Assembly (NCBI GenBank): GCA_964572045.1
Contig: CAZNEI010000026.1
Coordinates: 1 to 37,344, forward strand
DNA length: 37,344 bases
DNA from: CBDCKR01 sp964572045
GTDB lineage: Bacteria; Gemmatimonadota; Gemmatimonadetes; Longimicrobiales; Gaopeijiaceae
Reading direction: 5' to 3'
Shown in pieces: positions 23,833-32,518 of this stretch. Position 1 is the stretch's first letter, and each line of letters starts with the position of its first letter. Position numbers and translations under genes: made by a program. The notes beneath the pieces are model-generated. The model was not told the DNA's origin. It was given only the letters and a program-made list of their open reading frames with translations, and made no database searches.

Positions 23833-24495
23833 ATGTCGAACCGTCCAGACCTCGCCAGTCGGATGCGCCTCGTGGTGATCACGGACCGGGAGCTGGCTCG
23901 GCCCCGCGGGCTCGAGGCGGTGTTGCGAGAAGCGCTTCGGGCGGGGGCTTCGGCCGTTCAGCTCAGGGCCAAGGGCGCCACGGCCAGAGAGACATTGGGC
24001 CTGGCACAAGCCCTTCTGCCCGTCGTGCGGTCCCGGGGCGCCCTCTTCTTCGTGAATGACCGGCTCGACGTTGCCCTGGCCGCGCGAGCCGACGGGATCC
24101 ACCTCGGATCCGACGACCCGCCGGTGAAGGCGGTGCGGCGGGTGGCTGGAGAGGACTTTCTCGTGGGGTACTCCACCCACGATCCCGAAGAGGCCGCTCA
24201 GGCCGAGGCCGACGGCGCCGACTACCTGGGCTGCGGCACGGTGTACCGGACGAGCAACAAGCCCGACGCCGGGAAAGTGATCGGTCCCTCCGGGCTGCGC
24301 TGCATCGTGGATGCCGTCTCGATCCCGGTGATCGCGATCGGCGGCATCACGCCGGAGCGGGCGGCCGATGTGGCCGGAGCCGGGGCGGCGGGTATGGCCG
24401 TGATCGGAGCCGTCATGAGCGCACCGGATCCGGGGGAGGCCGTGCGTGGCTTGATGCGGACGTTCGGGGGCGGAGGTGGAGCGCAGCGCCTCTAG
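23833..24495 (+). CDS. thiE: Thiamine-phosphate synthase
   Basis: Joins the pyrimidine and thiazole halves of thiamine. 220 aa TIM barrel. Motifs: RLVVITDRELARP, GASAVQLRAKGATARE, FFVNDRLDVALAARADGIHLG, VGYSTHDPEEAAQAEADGADYLGCGTVYRTSNKP, IPVIAIGGITPERAADV and AGMAVIGAVMSAPDP, all in family order. The ATG follows the mltG stop by 3 nt, so it is the third gene of the ruvX-mltG-thiE run. There is no TPP riboswitch ahead of it. The TAG stop lies in an inverted repeat shared with the convergent PHP gene. Confidence 0.93.
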   Translation: MSNRPDLASRMRLVVITDRELARPRGLEAVLREALRAGASAVQLRAKGATARETLGLAQALLPVVRSRGALFFVNDRLDVALAARADGIHLGSDDPPVKAVRRVAGEDFLVGYSTHDPEEAAQAEADGADYLGCGTVYRTSNKPDAGKVIGPSGLRCIVDAVSIPVIAIGGITPERAADVAGAGAAGMAVIGAVMSAPDPGEAVRGLMRTFGGGGGAQRL

Positions 24496-24514
24496 GGCAC
24501 GGTCGGACGTGCTA
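24493..24514. terminator. Small inverted repeat between convergent thiE and PHP genes
   Basis: GCACG (24497-24501) pairs with CGTGC (24508-24512) around a 6-nt loop. Alternatively TAG plus CACG on the left pairs with CGTGCTA on the right, with two G bulged. As at 4063-4112, the two opposed TAG stops are the outer arm ends. There is no T tract; the terminator role is inferred. Confidence 0.35.
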
Positions 24515-25330
24515 CATCCCTCGCGCCTCGAGCAGGCCCGCGACCTCGTCCTCCGTCACATAGAAATCGCCCAGCGCGGCGCCGCCATCGGCGGAGTGCC
24601 AGTCCGAGCCCCCGCTCTTCAGGAGCCTCAGGGCCTCAGCCTCCCGCTCGAGTTCGACGATGCGATCGGGCCTGGAGCGGGGCCGGTAGACCTCCAAGCC
24701 GCGCAGCCCCGCGCGGATGAACTCCGGAAGGAGTCGCGATCTCATGGTGGGGGGTGGATGAGCCCAGACGGGGATGCCTCCCGCCGCGAGAATCACGCCG
24801 ACCGCCTCCTCGGGTGTCGCGAGCCGTGTCGGCACGTGAGCCGGATGGCCGTCCCCAATCAGCCGAGAGAATGCGTCGGACGTCGAGGAAGCGTAGCCCC
24901 GGACGACGAGAGCTCGGGCCAGATGCGGACGGCCGATCGCCGAACCTCCCGGCCCCGCCTCTCTCGCCACGTCGTCGTATTCGATGAGGAGTCCCTGCCG
25001 CTGGAGCCGAGCCACCATCTCGAGCATCCGCCGCTCACGTCCCGCCACCGCCCTCCGTTGGTGAGACCTGAGAGCCGGGGCCCCCGGGTCCACGAAGTAT
25101 CCGAGGATGTGATACTCACGATCCCCGAACGTGCTGCTAATCTCCACCCCCGGAACGACGTGCACGTTGTGCCGCGAGGCCGCCTCGAGGGCTTCGGGGA
25201 CGCCGGCCACGGTGTCGTGGTCGGCAATGGAGATCACGTCGAGCCGACCCGCGCTCGCGAGGGCGACAACCTCCCGGGGATCGCACGCTCCATCGGACGC
25301 CGTCGTATGAACGTGGAGATCCAATCTCAT
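24512..25330 (-). CDS. PHP-domain phosphoesterase (YciV/RNase AM-like)
   Basis: 272 aa. RLDLHVHTTASDGACDP gives the first two metal His and Asp, SIADHDTVAGVPEA the next pair, and HVVPGVEISSTFGDREYHILGYF the Glu and His. IPVWAHPPP and a final GSDWHSADGG complete the trinuclear metal site. This layout is that of YciV/TrpH, which in E. coli acts on 3',5'-nucleoside bisphosphates and on 5' ends of short RNAs; a role here is by analogy. The ATG at 25330 starts directly at the first metal motif. It is 172 nt downstream of atpC on the same strand, so it may be read through from the ATP synthase operon. Confidence 0.87.
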   Translation of the reverse strand: MRLDLHVHTTASDGACDPREVVALASAGRLDVISIADHDTVAGVPEALEAASRHNVHVVPGVEISSTFGDREYHILGYFVDPGAPALRSHQRRAVAGRERRMLEMVARLQRQGLLIEYDDVAREAGPGGSAIGRPHLARALVVRGYASSTSDAFSRLIGDGHPAHVPTRLATPEEAVGVILAAGGIPVWAHPPPTMRSRLLPEFIRAGLRGLEVYRPRSRPDRIVELEREAEALRLLKSGGSDWHSADGGAALGDFYVTEDEVAGLLEARGM

Positions 25331-25502
25331 TGCGATCCAAGCCCCCCAGTTCGGATCCAGCTCCCCGAATCCCTGACCTCCTCGGGTGGGGAATGGAGCG
25401 AATCCGGGCGCCACGCGGAAGAGGACCTCCGCAACACCTCCTCCGCTGTCGCTCGCCAGGACCGCCGGCGCGCGCGGAGGGGGAGTCGAGGCCTCAGGCC
25501 CT

Positions 25503-25826
25503 TCACTGCATCGCGTCGAGGATGCCCGCCACATCGATGCGGGCACCGGAAGGAAGCTCGTCCGGGGCCTCCGATCCTGCGTATTCGGTAAGGATGACGA
25601 GCTTCGATCCCTCGATCTTGAGGACACCCCCCGCCACGAAGAAGGTCTCGCGCCCGCCTTCCAACAGGTCGATCGTAAGCTCCCCCGACCCGAGAAGAGC
25701 GATCATCGGAGCGTGCCCGGGAAGGATGCCTACCTTTCCATCCCACGCCGGCGCCACCACGGAGGAGGAGGCACGCTCGAAGAGAAGCGCCTCGGGAGAC
25801 ACGACGCGCACATGGAGGTCGGCCAT
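25503..25826 (-). CDS. atpC: ATP synthase F1 epsilon subunit (short form)
   Basis: 107 aa. Contains the N-terminal beta-sandwich (LHVRVVSPEALLFE, GILPGHAPMIALLGSGEL, FFVAGGVLKIEGSKLVILTE). The usual two C-terminal inhibitory helices, about 45 residues in other bacteria, are missing; only a 17-residue tail (SGARIDVAGILDAMQ) remains. The subunit links gamma and the c ring, and its helical part normally damps ATP hydrolysis, so the enzyme may lack that brake. Start ATG 25826 shares one base with the atpD stop (TGATG). Last gene of the main operon. Confidence 0.92.
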   Translation of the reverse strand: MADLHVRVVSPEALLFERASSSVVAPAWDGKVGILPGHAPMIALLGSGELTIDLLEGGRETFFVAGGVLKIEGSKLVILTEYAGSEAPDELPSGARIDVAGILDAMQ

Positions 25827-27250
25827 CAGCCCGCAAGCTCCTCACCGGCTGCGATGACCTCATCGATCCCCCCCTTCATGTAGAACGCCTGCTCGGGCAG
25901 GTGGTCGAGTTCACCCGCCGCCACCTGCTCGAACGACTCGACCGTGTCGTCGAGCCGCGTGTAGTTCCCGGGAATACCCGTGAAGGTCTCAGCCACGTAG
26001 AAGGGCTGTGACAGAAAGCGCTCGATCCGTCGGGCGCGGTTCACAAGGACCTTGTCTTCCTCGGTGAGTTCGTCCATGCCGAGGATGGCGATGATGTCCT
26101 GGAGGTCCTTGTAGCGCTGCAGGATCCTCTGCACCTCGACAGCCACGGAGTAGTGGCGTTCACCGAGAAACTGCGGATCGAGGATCCTGGACGTCGAATC
26201 GAGCGGATCGACCGCCGGATAGATCCCCTTCTCGGAGATCGCACGCGACAGCACCGTCGTCGCGTCGAGGTGCGTGAAGGCGGTGGCCGGTGCGGGGTCC
26301 GTCAGGTCGTCGGCCGGCACGTAGATCGCCTGCACCGACGTGATCGATCCCTCGCGAGTCGAGGTGATCCGCTCCTGCAGCTCGCCCATCTCCGTGCCCA
26401 GCGTGGGCTGGTACCCCACCGCCGACGGCATCCGGCCGAGCAACGCCGAGACCTCGGAGCCCGCCTGCGTGAATCGGAAGATGTTGTCGATGAAGAGCAG
26501 GACATCCTGCTTCTCTATGTCGCGGAAGTACTCGGCGATCGTCAGCCCGCTGAGGCCCACGCGCAGTCGCGCGCCCGGCGGCTCGTTCATCTGGCCGTAG
26601 CAGAGGGCCGTGGAGTCGAGGACCCCCGATTCCTTCATTTCGATCCAGAGGTCGTTGCCCTCCCGCGTCCGCTCCCCTACCCCGCAGAAGACGGAGCGTC
26701 CGCCGTGCTCCATGGCGATGTTGTTGATCAGCTCCATGATGATGACGGTCTTGCCCACGCCGGCCCCGCCGAACAGCCCCGTCTTTCCGCCCTTCACGTA
26801 GGGAGCGAGGAGGTCGATCACCTTGATGCCCGTCTCGAAGATCTCCGTCTTCGGCTCCAGCCTATCGAAGGACGGCGACTCCCGATGGATGGGCCAGCGT
26901 TCCACCTCACCGTTCCCACCCCCCACGGGGCCCAGCTCGTCCACCGGCTCCCCGAGGACATTGAGGATGCGGCCGAGTGCGACTTCCCCGACCGGTACCG
27001 AGATGGCACGTCCCGTGTCGACCACGTCCATCCCCCTCGTCACTCCGTCTGTCGAGGACATGGAGACCGCGCGAACCATGCCTCGTCCGATGTGCTGCTG
27101 GACCTCGGCGATAAGGTCGATCTCCTGTCCGTCACCCGACGACTTCAGGGACAGGGCGTTGTAGATTTCCGGGAGCTTTTCGGGGTCAAACTCCACGTCC
27201 AGAACCGGTCCGATAACCTGAATGACCTTCCCGACGTTTCTCGCAGGCAT
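25826..27250 (-). CDS. atpD: ATP synthase F1 beta subunit
   Basis: Catalytic subunit, 474 aa. GGAGVGKTVIIMELINN is the Walker A loop, and VFCGVGERTREGNDLW and DVLLFIDNIFRFTQAGSEVSALLGRMPSAVGYQPTL-type sequences cover the Walker B and DELSEED-upstream region. The usual acidic hinge loop reads as GMDELTEEDK. The start at ATG 27250 (MPARNVGKVIQVIG) has AGGA upstream; the frame continues upstream without sense. It comes 28 nt after atpG. Confidence 0.97.
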   Translation of the reverse strand: MPARNVGKVIQVIGPVLDVEFDPEKLPEIYNALSLKSSGDGQEIDLIAEVQQHIGRGMVRAVSMSSTDGVTRGMDVVDTGRAISVPVGEVALGRILNVLGEPVDELGPVGGGNGEVERWPIHRESPSFDRLEPKTEIFETGIKVIDLLAPYVKGGKTGLFGGAGVGKTVIIMELINNIAMEHGGRSVFCGVGERTREGNDLWIEMKESGVLDSTALCYGQMNEPPGARLRVGLSGLTIAEYFRDIEKQDVLLFIDNIFRFTQAGSEVSALLGRMPSAVGYQPTLGTEMGELQERITSTREGSITSVQAIYVPADDLTDPAPATAFTHLDATTVLSRAISEKGIYPAVDPLDSTSRILDPQFLGERHYSVAVEVQRILQRYKDLQDIIAILGMDELTEEDKVLVNRARRIERFLSQPFYVAETFTGIPGNYTRLDDTVESFEQVAAGELDHLPEQAFYMKGGIDEVIAAGEELAG

Positions 27251-27278
27251 GTGGCTCGTTCCTTCTCGGCTTGGCGGC

Positions 27279-28142
27279 CTATTCGAGGGCGGCCGCGCCG
27301 CCGACGATCTCGGCGATCTCTTGGGTGATCTGGGCCTGACGGGCACGATTGTATGTGCGAGTCAGGTACTCAAGCACCTCGCCAGCGTTGTCCGTGGCGC
27401 TCTTCATCGCGGTGCGCCGGGAGCCTTGCTCGGCCGCGGCATTCTCCACGAGTGCGCGATAGGTCGCGTTTCGCAGGTAGGCGGGCAGAAGTCTCTGTAG
27501 CAGGATCTCCGCCTTCGGGCTGAGGAGGAAGTTCTCAAGGGCGGCCTGAGCGTCTTGGGCGGGTCGAATCGGGAGCAGCTCCATGACCCTTGGCGGCGTC
27601 GAGAGGGCGGACCGGAACTCGGCGCTCACAACGTGGACCGCATCCACCCGGCCGGCGGCGAAGTCGCTTCTGGGGCCCTGAATCACGGCCTCGGCATCGT
27701 CCATCGACGGGGTGTCGCCGACGGCGGTGTGGGCGGAGGCCATCTCACGCTTGCGAAAGCGGAAGTAGGCGATCCCCTTCTTGCCCGCCACGTGAAGGTC
27801 CGTCTGCACTCCGTCCGCTTCCAGCCGATCGAGAAGGCCGCGGGCCTCCTTGATGAGGTTGGCGTTGAATGCGCCCGCCAGACCACGGTTCGCGGTGAGC
27901 AGCACCACAGCCGCCCGCTTCGGGAAAGGAGGGCTGCGGAGGAGGGGGAATCGCTCCGAGAGCTCGGGCGCGTACAGGCTTCCCACGATGCCCGACAGCG
28001 CGTCGGAGTAGGGCAGAGCCGCGCGCACCCGGTCCGTGGCCCGCTTGAGCTTGGAGGTCGCCACGAGTTCCATCGTCCGCGTGATCTGACGGGTATTCTC
28101 GACGGATTTGATCCGCCGCTTGACGTCGGTCGCACCGGCCAT
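27279..28142 (-). CDS. atpG: ATP synthase F1 gamma subunit
   Basis: Central rotor shaft, 287 aa. The N-terminal helix has DVKRRIKSVENTRQITRTMELVATSKLKRA, the usual signature; the mid-domain has VVLLTANRGLAGAFNANLIKEA. The C-terminal helix (TAMKSATDNAGEVLEYLTRTYNRARQAQITQEI) is the conserved coiled-coil that enters the alpha/beta ring. Length is normal, with no sign of the regulatory insertion found in chloroplasts. Follows atpA by 56 nt. Confidence 0.96.
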   Translation of the reverse strand: MAGATDVKRRIKSVENTRQITRTMELVATSKLKRATDRVRAALPYSDALSGIVGSLYAPELSERFPLLRSPPFPKRAAVVLLTANRGLAGAFNANLIKEARGLLDRLEADGVQTDLHVAGKKGIAYFRFRKREMASAHTAVGDTPSMDDAEAVIQGPRSDFAAGRVDAVHVVSAEFRSALSTPPRVMELLPIRPAQDAQAALENFLLSPKAEILLQRLLPAYLRNATYRALVENAAAEQGSRRTAMKSATDNAGEVLEYLTRTYNRARQAQITQEIAEIVGGAAALE

Positions 28143-28198
28143 CCCCTAGATTCTCCCCGCCGCTCCGGGCACGCTCTCTCTCCTCCGGCGCCGTCGAC

Positions 28199-29791
28199 TC
28201 AGGCCGGCGCCCCCGCCGCGGCCCCAACCGGGGCTGGCGCGTCCGCCTCGAGCTCAGCGGCGAACACCTCGTTGTACTCGCCGATCGCGGCGACAAGCCT
28301 CTCGGCAACCTCGTCGGAGAGCCGATCCGTCTCCCTGATGCCGGCGAGAACGTCGTCGTGATGCGTGCTCAGGAAGGCGTGGAAGCCCCTCTCCCAGCGC
28401 TTGACGTGCCGGACCTCGACGTCGTCGAGGTGGCCCTGGGTGACCGCGTAGATGGCGCACACCTGGTTCTCCACAGGCATGGGCTGATACTGCCCTTGCT
28501 TGAGGACCTCCACGGTGCGCTCGCCGCGAGCGAGCTGGCGCTGGGTAGCCGCATCGAGGTCGGAGCCGAATTGAGCGAACGCCTCGAGCTCGCGATACTG
28601 CGCCAGGTCGAGACGAAGCCGCCCCGCCACGCTCTTCATCGCCTTGATCTGCGCAGCCCCCCCGACGCGCGACACCGAGATGCCGACGTTGACCGCGGGT
28701 CTCACGCCCGAGTAGAAGAGGTCGGGTTCGAGGTAGATTTGGCCGTCGGTGATGGAGATGACGTTCGTGGGGATGTAGGCCGCCACGTCTCCGGCCTGCG
28801 TCTCGATGATCGGCAGGGCCGTGAGGGACCCTCCCCCCTGCTCGTCGGAGAGCTTGACCGCCCTCTCGAGCAGCCGCGAGTGCAGATAAAAGACGTCTCC
28901 GGGAAAAGCCTCACGCCCCGGAGGCCGCCGGAGCACGAGCGACAGTTGCCGGTAGGCAGCGGCCTGCTTCGACAAGTCGTCGTAGATGACCAGCGTGTGC
29001 TTGCCCTGCCAGGCGAAGTGCTCGGCGATGGCGCACGCCGAGTAGGGGGCGATGTACTGCAGGGGCGCCGGATCAGACGCGTTGGCGGCCACGACGACGG
29101 TGTAGTCCATCGCCCCGTGCTCCCGGAGCGTCTCCACGACCCCGGCGACCTTTCCCGCCCTCTGGCCAACGGCGCAGTAGACGCAGATCACGTCCGTCCG
29201 CCCTTGGTTGATGATCGTATCCAGAGCGATCGCCGTCTTCCCCGTGCCGCGGTCGCCGATGATGAGCTCCCGCTGCCCCCGACCGATCGGGATCATGGAG
29301 TCGATCGCCTTGAGGCCCGTCTGGAGAGGCTCCTTCACCGGCTGCCGCTTGACGATTCCGGGCGCCACCACGTCGATCTGACGGCGGCCCTCGACCGGCT
29401 CGACGGGCCCTCGCCCATCCGAGGGGTTCCCGAGCGGATCCACGACCCGCCCCGTGTATCCGCCACCGACCGGGATGTCGAGCACGCGGCCGGTCCGCCG
29501 GACCTGATCGCCCTCGTGCAAGAGCGTCCAGTCGCCCATGATCACGGCACCGATGTTGTCCTCTTCGAGGTTGAGGGCCAAGGCCGTCACGGACTCGTCG
29601 GCCCCGGAGACCGAGATCTCCAGCATCTCGCTCGCCATCGCCTTGGTGAGACCATAGATGCGCGCGACTCCGTCCTTGACCTCGAGAACCTCACCCACCT
29701 CCTCGGCGCGGAGCGTCTCCCCGTAGTTCTCGATCGCGGAAAGCAGTACGCCCTTGATCTCGCTCGCTCGGAGTCCTGAATCGTTAGCCAT
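28199..29791 (-). CDS. atpA: ATP synthase F1 alpha subunit
   Basis: Nucleotide-binding, mostly regulatory subunit, 530 aa. It opens with SGLRASEIKGVLLSAIENY. GDRGTGKTAIALDTIINQ is the P-loop; LVIYDDLSKQAAAYRQLSLVLRRPPGREAFPGDVFYLHSRLLERA is the conserved Walker B and following region; PAVNVGISVSRVGGAAQIKAMK holds the arginine finger. The C-terminus ends in an Ala/Pro-rich tail. Follows atpH by 54 nt. Confidence 0.97.
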   Translation of the reverse strand: MANDSGLRASEIKGVLLSAIENYGETLRAEEVGEVLEVKDGVARIYGLTKAMASEMLEISVSGADESVTALALNLEEDNIGAVIMGDWTLLHEGDQVRRTGRVLDIPVGGGYTGRVVDPLGNPSDGRGPVEPVEGRRQIDVVAPGIVKRQPVKEPLQTGLKAIDSMIPIGRGQRELIIGDRGTGKTAIALDTIINQGRTDVICVYCAVGQRAGKVAGVVETLREHGAMDYTVVVAANASDPAPLQYIAPYSACAIAEHFAWQGKHTLVIYDDLSKQAAAYRQLSLVLRRPPGREAFPGDVFYLHSRLLERAVKLSDEQGGGSLTALPIIETQAGDVAAYIPTNVISITDGQIYLEPDLFYSGVRPAVNVGISVSRVGGAAQIKAMKSVAGRLRLDLAQYRELEAFAQFGSDLDAATQRQLARGERTVEVLKQGQYQPMPVENQVCAIYAVTQGHLDDVEVRHVKRWERGFHAFLSTHHDDVLAGIRETDRLSDEVAERLVAAIGEYNEVFAAELEADAPAPVGAAAGAPA

Positions 29792-29845
29792 TGCTCAGTC
29801 CAGTCATACCGCCGCCGGAGCCAATCCGGCCGGTTCGTCCCTCAG

Positions 29846-30409
29846 TCAGGCCTCCCCCAGCGGGGGAAGGTCACTCGCCAATAGGCTGCGCCGCATGCCG
29901 TCCAGCCTGCGGCGCAGCGAACCGTCGTAAATCGTGTCGCCCGTCCGGACGACGACTCCCCCGAGGATGCCGGGCTTGACCCTGACCTGGGGAATCGCCT
30001 CGCGGTCGAGCAGGAGGCTCAGCTGCTGTTGAACCTCGGCGAGCTCGCGGTCGCCGATCGGGCGGGCCAGGGTCACCTCCACCCGCATCCGGCCGAGGCG
30101 CTCGTCCACGAGCGTCTGGTATTCCTCCGCGATCGCCCGCAGCAGACGCTGCCGCCTCTTGTCGATGGTGACGAGAAGGAAATTGATCAGCAAAGCCGGC
30201 AGGGCGCGGGCGAAGACGGCCCGCACGACCTCCTTCTTTTCGCTCGCTGCGATCTGCGGAGTCTCGAGGAAGACCCTGAAGCTGGGGCTCTCGTCGATGA
30301 GGCGCGCCACGAACTCGACGCCGTCCCCGAACGCCTCCAAGCCCTCGTGACGCTCCGCGACATCGAGCAGGGTCTCGGCATAGTTGCGGGCGACGGTCTC
30401 GTCCCTCAC
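29846..30409 (-). CDS. atpH: ATP synthase F1 delta subunit
   Basis: 187 aa, peripheral-stalk subunit joining the b subunits to the top of F1. The N-terminal helical bundle (ARNYAETLLDVAERHEGLEAF) and the conserved C-terminal strand set (GILGGVVVRTGDTIYDGSLRRRLDGMRRSL) are present. The GTG at 30409 overlaps the atpF stop as GTGA, so the two are translationally coupled. Confidence 0.93.
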   Translation of the reverse strand: MRDETVARNYAETLLDVAERHEGLEAFGDGVEFVARLIDESPSFRVFLETPQIAASEKKEVVRAVFARALPALLINFLLVTIDKRRQRLLRAIAEEYQTLVDERLGRMRVEVTLARPIGDRELAEVQQQLSLLLDREAIPQVRVKPGILGGVVVRTGDTIYDGSLRRRLDGMRRSLLASDLPPLGEA

Positions 30410-30906
30410 GCCTCAACACCCTCGAGCGCAGTCAGATTGGCAATGTAGCCTAGGACCAGCTCTCGGTCCTTGGCGTCGTCGAGTCTCTCCTGCATGAGCC
30501 TGGCCGCCGCGGCCAACGCCAGATCGACCGATTCCCTCCGGAGCGATTCCAGCGCCGCCTGCTTCTCGCGCTCAATCGACGCGCGTGCGCTCTCGATGAG
30601 CGCCCGCCCCTCCGACCTGGCCTTCTCTTCGATTTCCTGTCGGGCCCGCTCCCCCGCCTCTTTCGCCTCGCCGATCAATGCCTGCGCCTGGCGACGCGCA
30701 TCCGCCATCCGCTCGCGATGCTCGGCGAGCAGGCTGGCGGCCTCGTCCCTTTGGCGGGCTGCCCGATCCAGCTTGTCCCGGATGCCACTCTCGCGCGCCT
30801 CCGCAGCGGCCAGGACCGGACCCCAGGCGAATTTCCAGAGGATGCCGAGCAGCGTGAGGAACACCAGGGTTGTCCAGACCGTCAGTCCCAGGTTCAGGTC
30901 GAACAT
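30406..30906 (-). CDS. atpF: ATP synthase Fo b subunit
   Basis: 166 aa. One N-terminal membrane helix (LTVWTTLVFLTLLGILWKFAW) is followed by a long charged helix that forms the right-handed coiled coil of the peripheral stalk (from EARESGIRDKLDRAARQRDEA on). Only one b-type gene is seen, so the stalk is presumably a homodimer. Lies 44 nt after atpE. Confidence 0.93.
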   Translation of the reverse strand: MFDLNLGLTVWTTLVFLTLLGILWKFAWGPVLAAAEARESGIRDKLDRAARQRDEAASLLAEHRERMADARRQAQALIGEAKEAGERARQEIEEKARSEGRALIESARASIEREKQAALESLRRESVDLALAAAARLMQERLDDAKDRELVLGYIANLTALEGVEA

Positions 30907-30950
30907 GCCGCCTCCTTCATGGTTCGCCGAGCGATGCCGTAGCGCAGGTC

Positions 30951-31211
30951 TCAGATGCGGAACATCACAAACGCGAGGCCAAGCCCGAAGAGAGCCACAC
31001 CCTCGATGAGCGCCGCGAAGATGATCGCCGCCGTCTGGATCTGACCCGTGGCCTCGGGCTGGCGGGCAATCCCGGAGGCCGCGGCCGCTCCGATGGGAGC
31101 GATCCCGAGCCCGGCACCGATGACCGCACCGCCGATGGCCAGTCCGGCGCCGATGAGGCCGGAGGTGTCGCCCCCAGCCGCTTCCTGAACAGCGATTAGC
31201 AAGAAGTGCAT
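30951..31211 (-). CDS. atpE: ATP synthase Fo c subunit
   Basis: 86 aa, two membrane helices forming the rotor ring. The loop SGIARQPEA is the standard c-subunit loop, and the ion-binding Glu lies in AALIEGVALFGLGLAF. The residue after that Glu is Gly, not the Ser/Thr found in sodium-type rings, so proton coupling is likely. The N-terminus (MHFLLIAVQEAAGG) is a few residues longer than in E. coli. It comes 25 nt after atpB. Confidence 0.96.
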   Translation of the reverse strand: MHFLLIAVQEAAGGDTSGLIGAGLAIGGAVIGAGLGIAPIGAAAASGIARQPEATGQIQTAAIIFAALIEGVALFGLGLAFVMFRI

Positions 31212-31236
31212 CGTTCGTCCTTTGTCGTACTGGTGA

Positions 31237-32148
31237 CTAGTGAGCGTGACGCATGAGTCCGATGAAAACGGACGTGAGCATCGCGAAGATGTAGGCCTGC
31301 AAGAAGGCGATGAACAACTCGAGAATCATGAGCACGCTCGCGACTGTGACGGAGGCTACGCCCATGAAGTAGCTCTGGAGCACCAGGATCATGCCGATGA
31401 GGGCCAGGATCAGGGTGTGGCCGGCCGTCATGTTGGCGAGCAGACGCATAGCCAGCGCGAACGGCTTGGCCAGCTTGCCGAGGAACTCCACCACCGTCAG
31501 GATGGCGAGCATCGCGGGCTTCATGATCGTCGGAACCCCGGCGGGAAGAAAGAAAATCGTCTTGGCATAGCCCCGGAGGCCCAACGCCCGAAGCCCGGTA
31601 AGCTCGGTGACGAAGAGGGTGATGAGGGCCAGAGCGGCCGTTACGGACAGATTCGCCGTGGGCGTGATACCGAGCGGCGTGAGTCCGATGAGGTTCATGC
31701 CCAGTATGAAGAAGAACAGGGTCAGGATATAGGGCGTGTAGCCGTCGGCATCATGCCCGATGTTGCTGCGGACGACCTCGTCACGGAAGTAGAGGATCAT
31801 CGCCTCCATGCCGTTGGCGAATCCCCCCGGCGGCTTCTCCACACCCTTGGACCGGATCGTCCTGGCCACCGGGATGAAGACCAGCACGAGCAGAAGCGCG
31901 ACGGCGAGCATGACGACAAGGTGTCGTGTCGGGGAGAGGTCGATCGCGACCGATCCCAGCTGCCAGGGCTCTAGACTCAGCGCCTCCAAGCTCCAGCGCC
32001 CGCCCGCAAACTCGATGTACTCCGCGTCGCCGATGTGGTGCGAGATGAAGTCGGGAAGCTCCTCCATCGTCAGGCCGTGGCCTCCGCCCTCGGGCTCCCC
32101 GTGCCCTTCCTCCTGCCGCAACGCTCCGAGAATTCCGAATCGACTCAT
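31237..32148 (-). CDS. atpB: ATP synthase Fo a subunit
   Basis: 303 aa, membrane stator carrying the proton half-channels. Several hydrophobic helices are visible. The key region FALAMRLLANMTAGHTLILALIG contains the essential Arg, and YILTLFFFILGMNLIGLTPLG is the conserved second-half-channel helix. The 55-residue N-terminal part is hydrophilic and His/Gly/Glu-rich (RQEEGHGEPEGGGHG), longer than usual. ATG 32148 overlaps the stop of the preceding AtpI-like gene (ATGA). Confidence 0.95.
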   Translation of the reverse strand: MSRFGILGALRQEEGHGEPEGGGHGLTMEELPDFISHHIGDAEYIEFAGGRWSLEALSLEPWQLGSVAIDLSPTRHLVVMLAVALLLVLVFIPVARTIRSKGVEKPPGGFANGMEAMILYFRDEVVRSNIGHDADGYTPYILTLFFFILGMNLIGLTPLGITPTANLSVTAALALITLFVTELTGLRALGLRGYAKTIFFLPAGVPTIMKPAMLAILTVVEFLGKLAKPFALAMRLLANMTAGHTLILALIGMILVLQSYFMGVASVTVASVLMILELFIAFLQAYIFAMLTSVFIGLMRHAH

Positions 32149-32516
32149 GGGGCTGTCCGCGGTCCCTTGCCTTGTGTCTCGAAGAACACCGGCTCCAGCA
32201 ACAACAAGACGAAGATGAATCCCACAAGCGACAGCAGCAGCGCAGCCGGCTGCACCGAGGCGAGCCGTGAGGAAGCGATTCCCGCACCGACGACCGCCGC
32301 GACGCGGAGCGCGATCCCGGCCCCCCACCAGAACACGAAGCGGGCAGGTTCCTCTCGCGCCCGCACGAGCAGCCCGAACGAGACGACCTGGACAGGGTAG
32401 GCGATCAGCGCGGCAAGCAGAATGCCTCTACGCCCCGCTCCCTCCAGGAGCAACGAGAGCCCGGTGGCTCCCAATCCCACGACCAGAAGCGCGGTCAAGG
32501 CGTACCGGATAAGCAC
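32145..32516 (-). CDS. atpI: AtpI-like membrane protein
   Basis: 123 aa, four hydrophobic segments (YALTALLVVGLGATGLSLLL, ILLAALIAYPVQVVSFGLLV, FVFWWGAGIALRVAAVVGAGI, LLLSLVGFIFVLLLLEPVFF). Position immediately ahead of atpB and the size fit the ATP synthase I/assembly-factor group, which helps c-ring assembly in some bacteria. Sequence similarity to AtpI is weak, so the name rests mainly on context. GTG 32516 is preceded by GAGG at about 10 nt. It ends overlapping atpB. Confidence 0.75.
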   Translation of the reverse strand: MLIRYALTALLVVGLGATGLSLLLEGAGRRGILLAALIAYPVQVVSFGLLVRAREEPARFVFWWGAGIALRVAAVVGAGIASSRLASVQPAALLLSLVGFIFVLLLLEPVFFETQGKGPRTAP

Positions 32517-32518
32517 CT

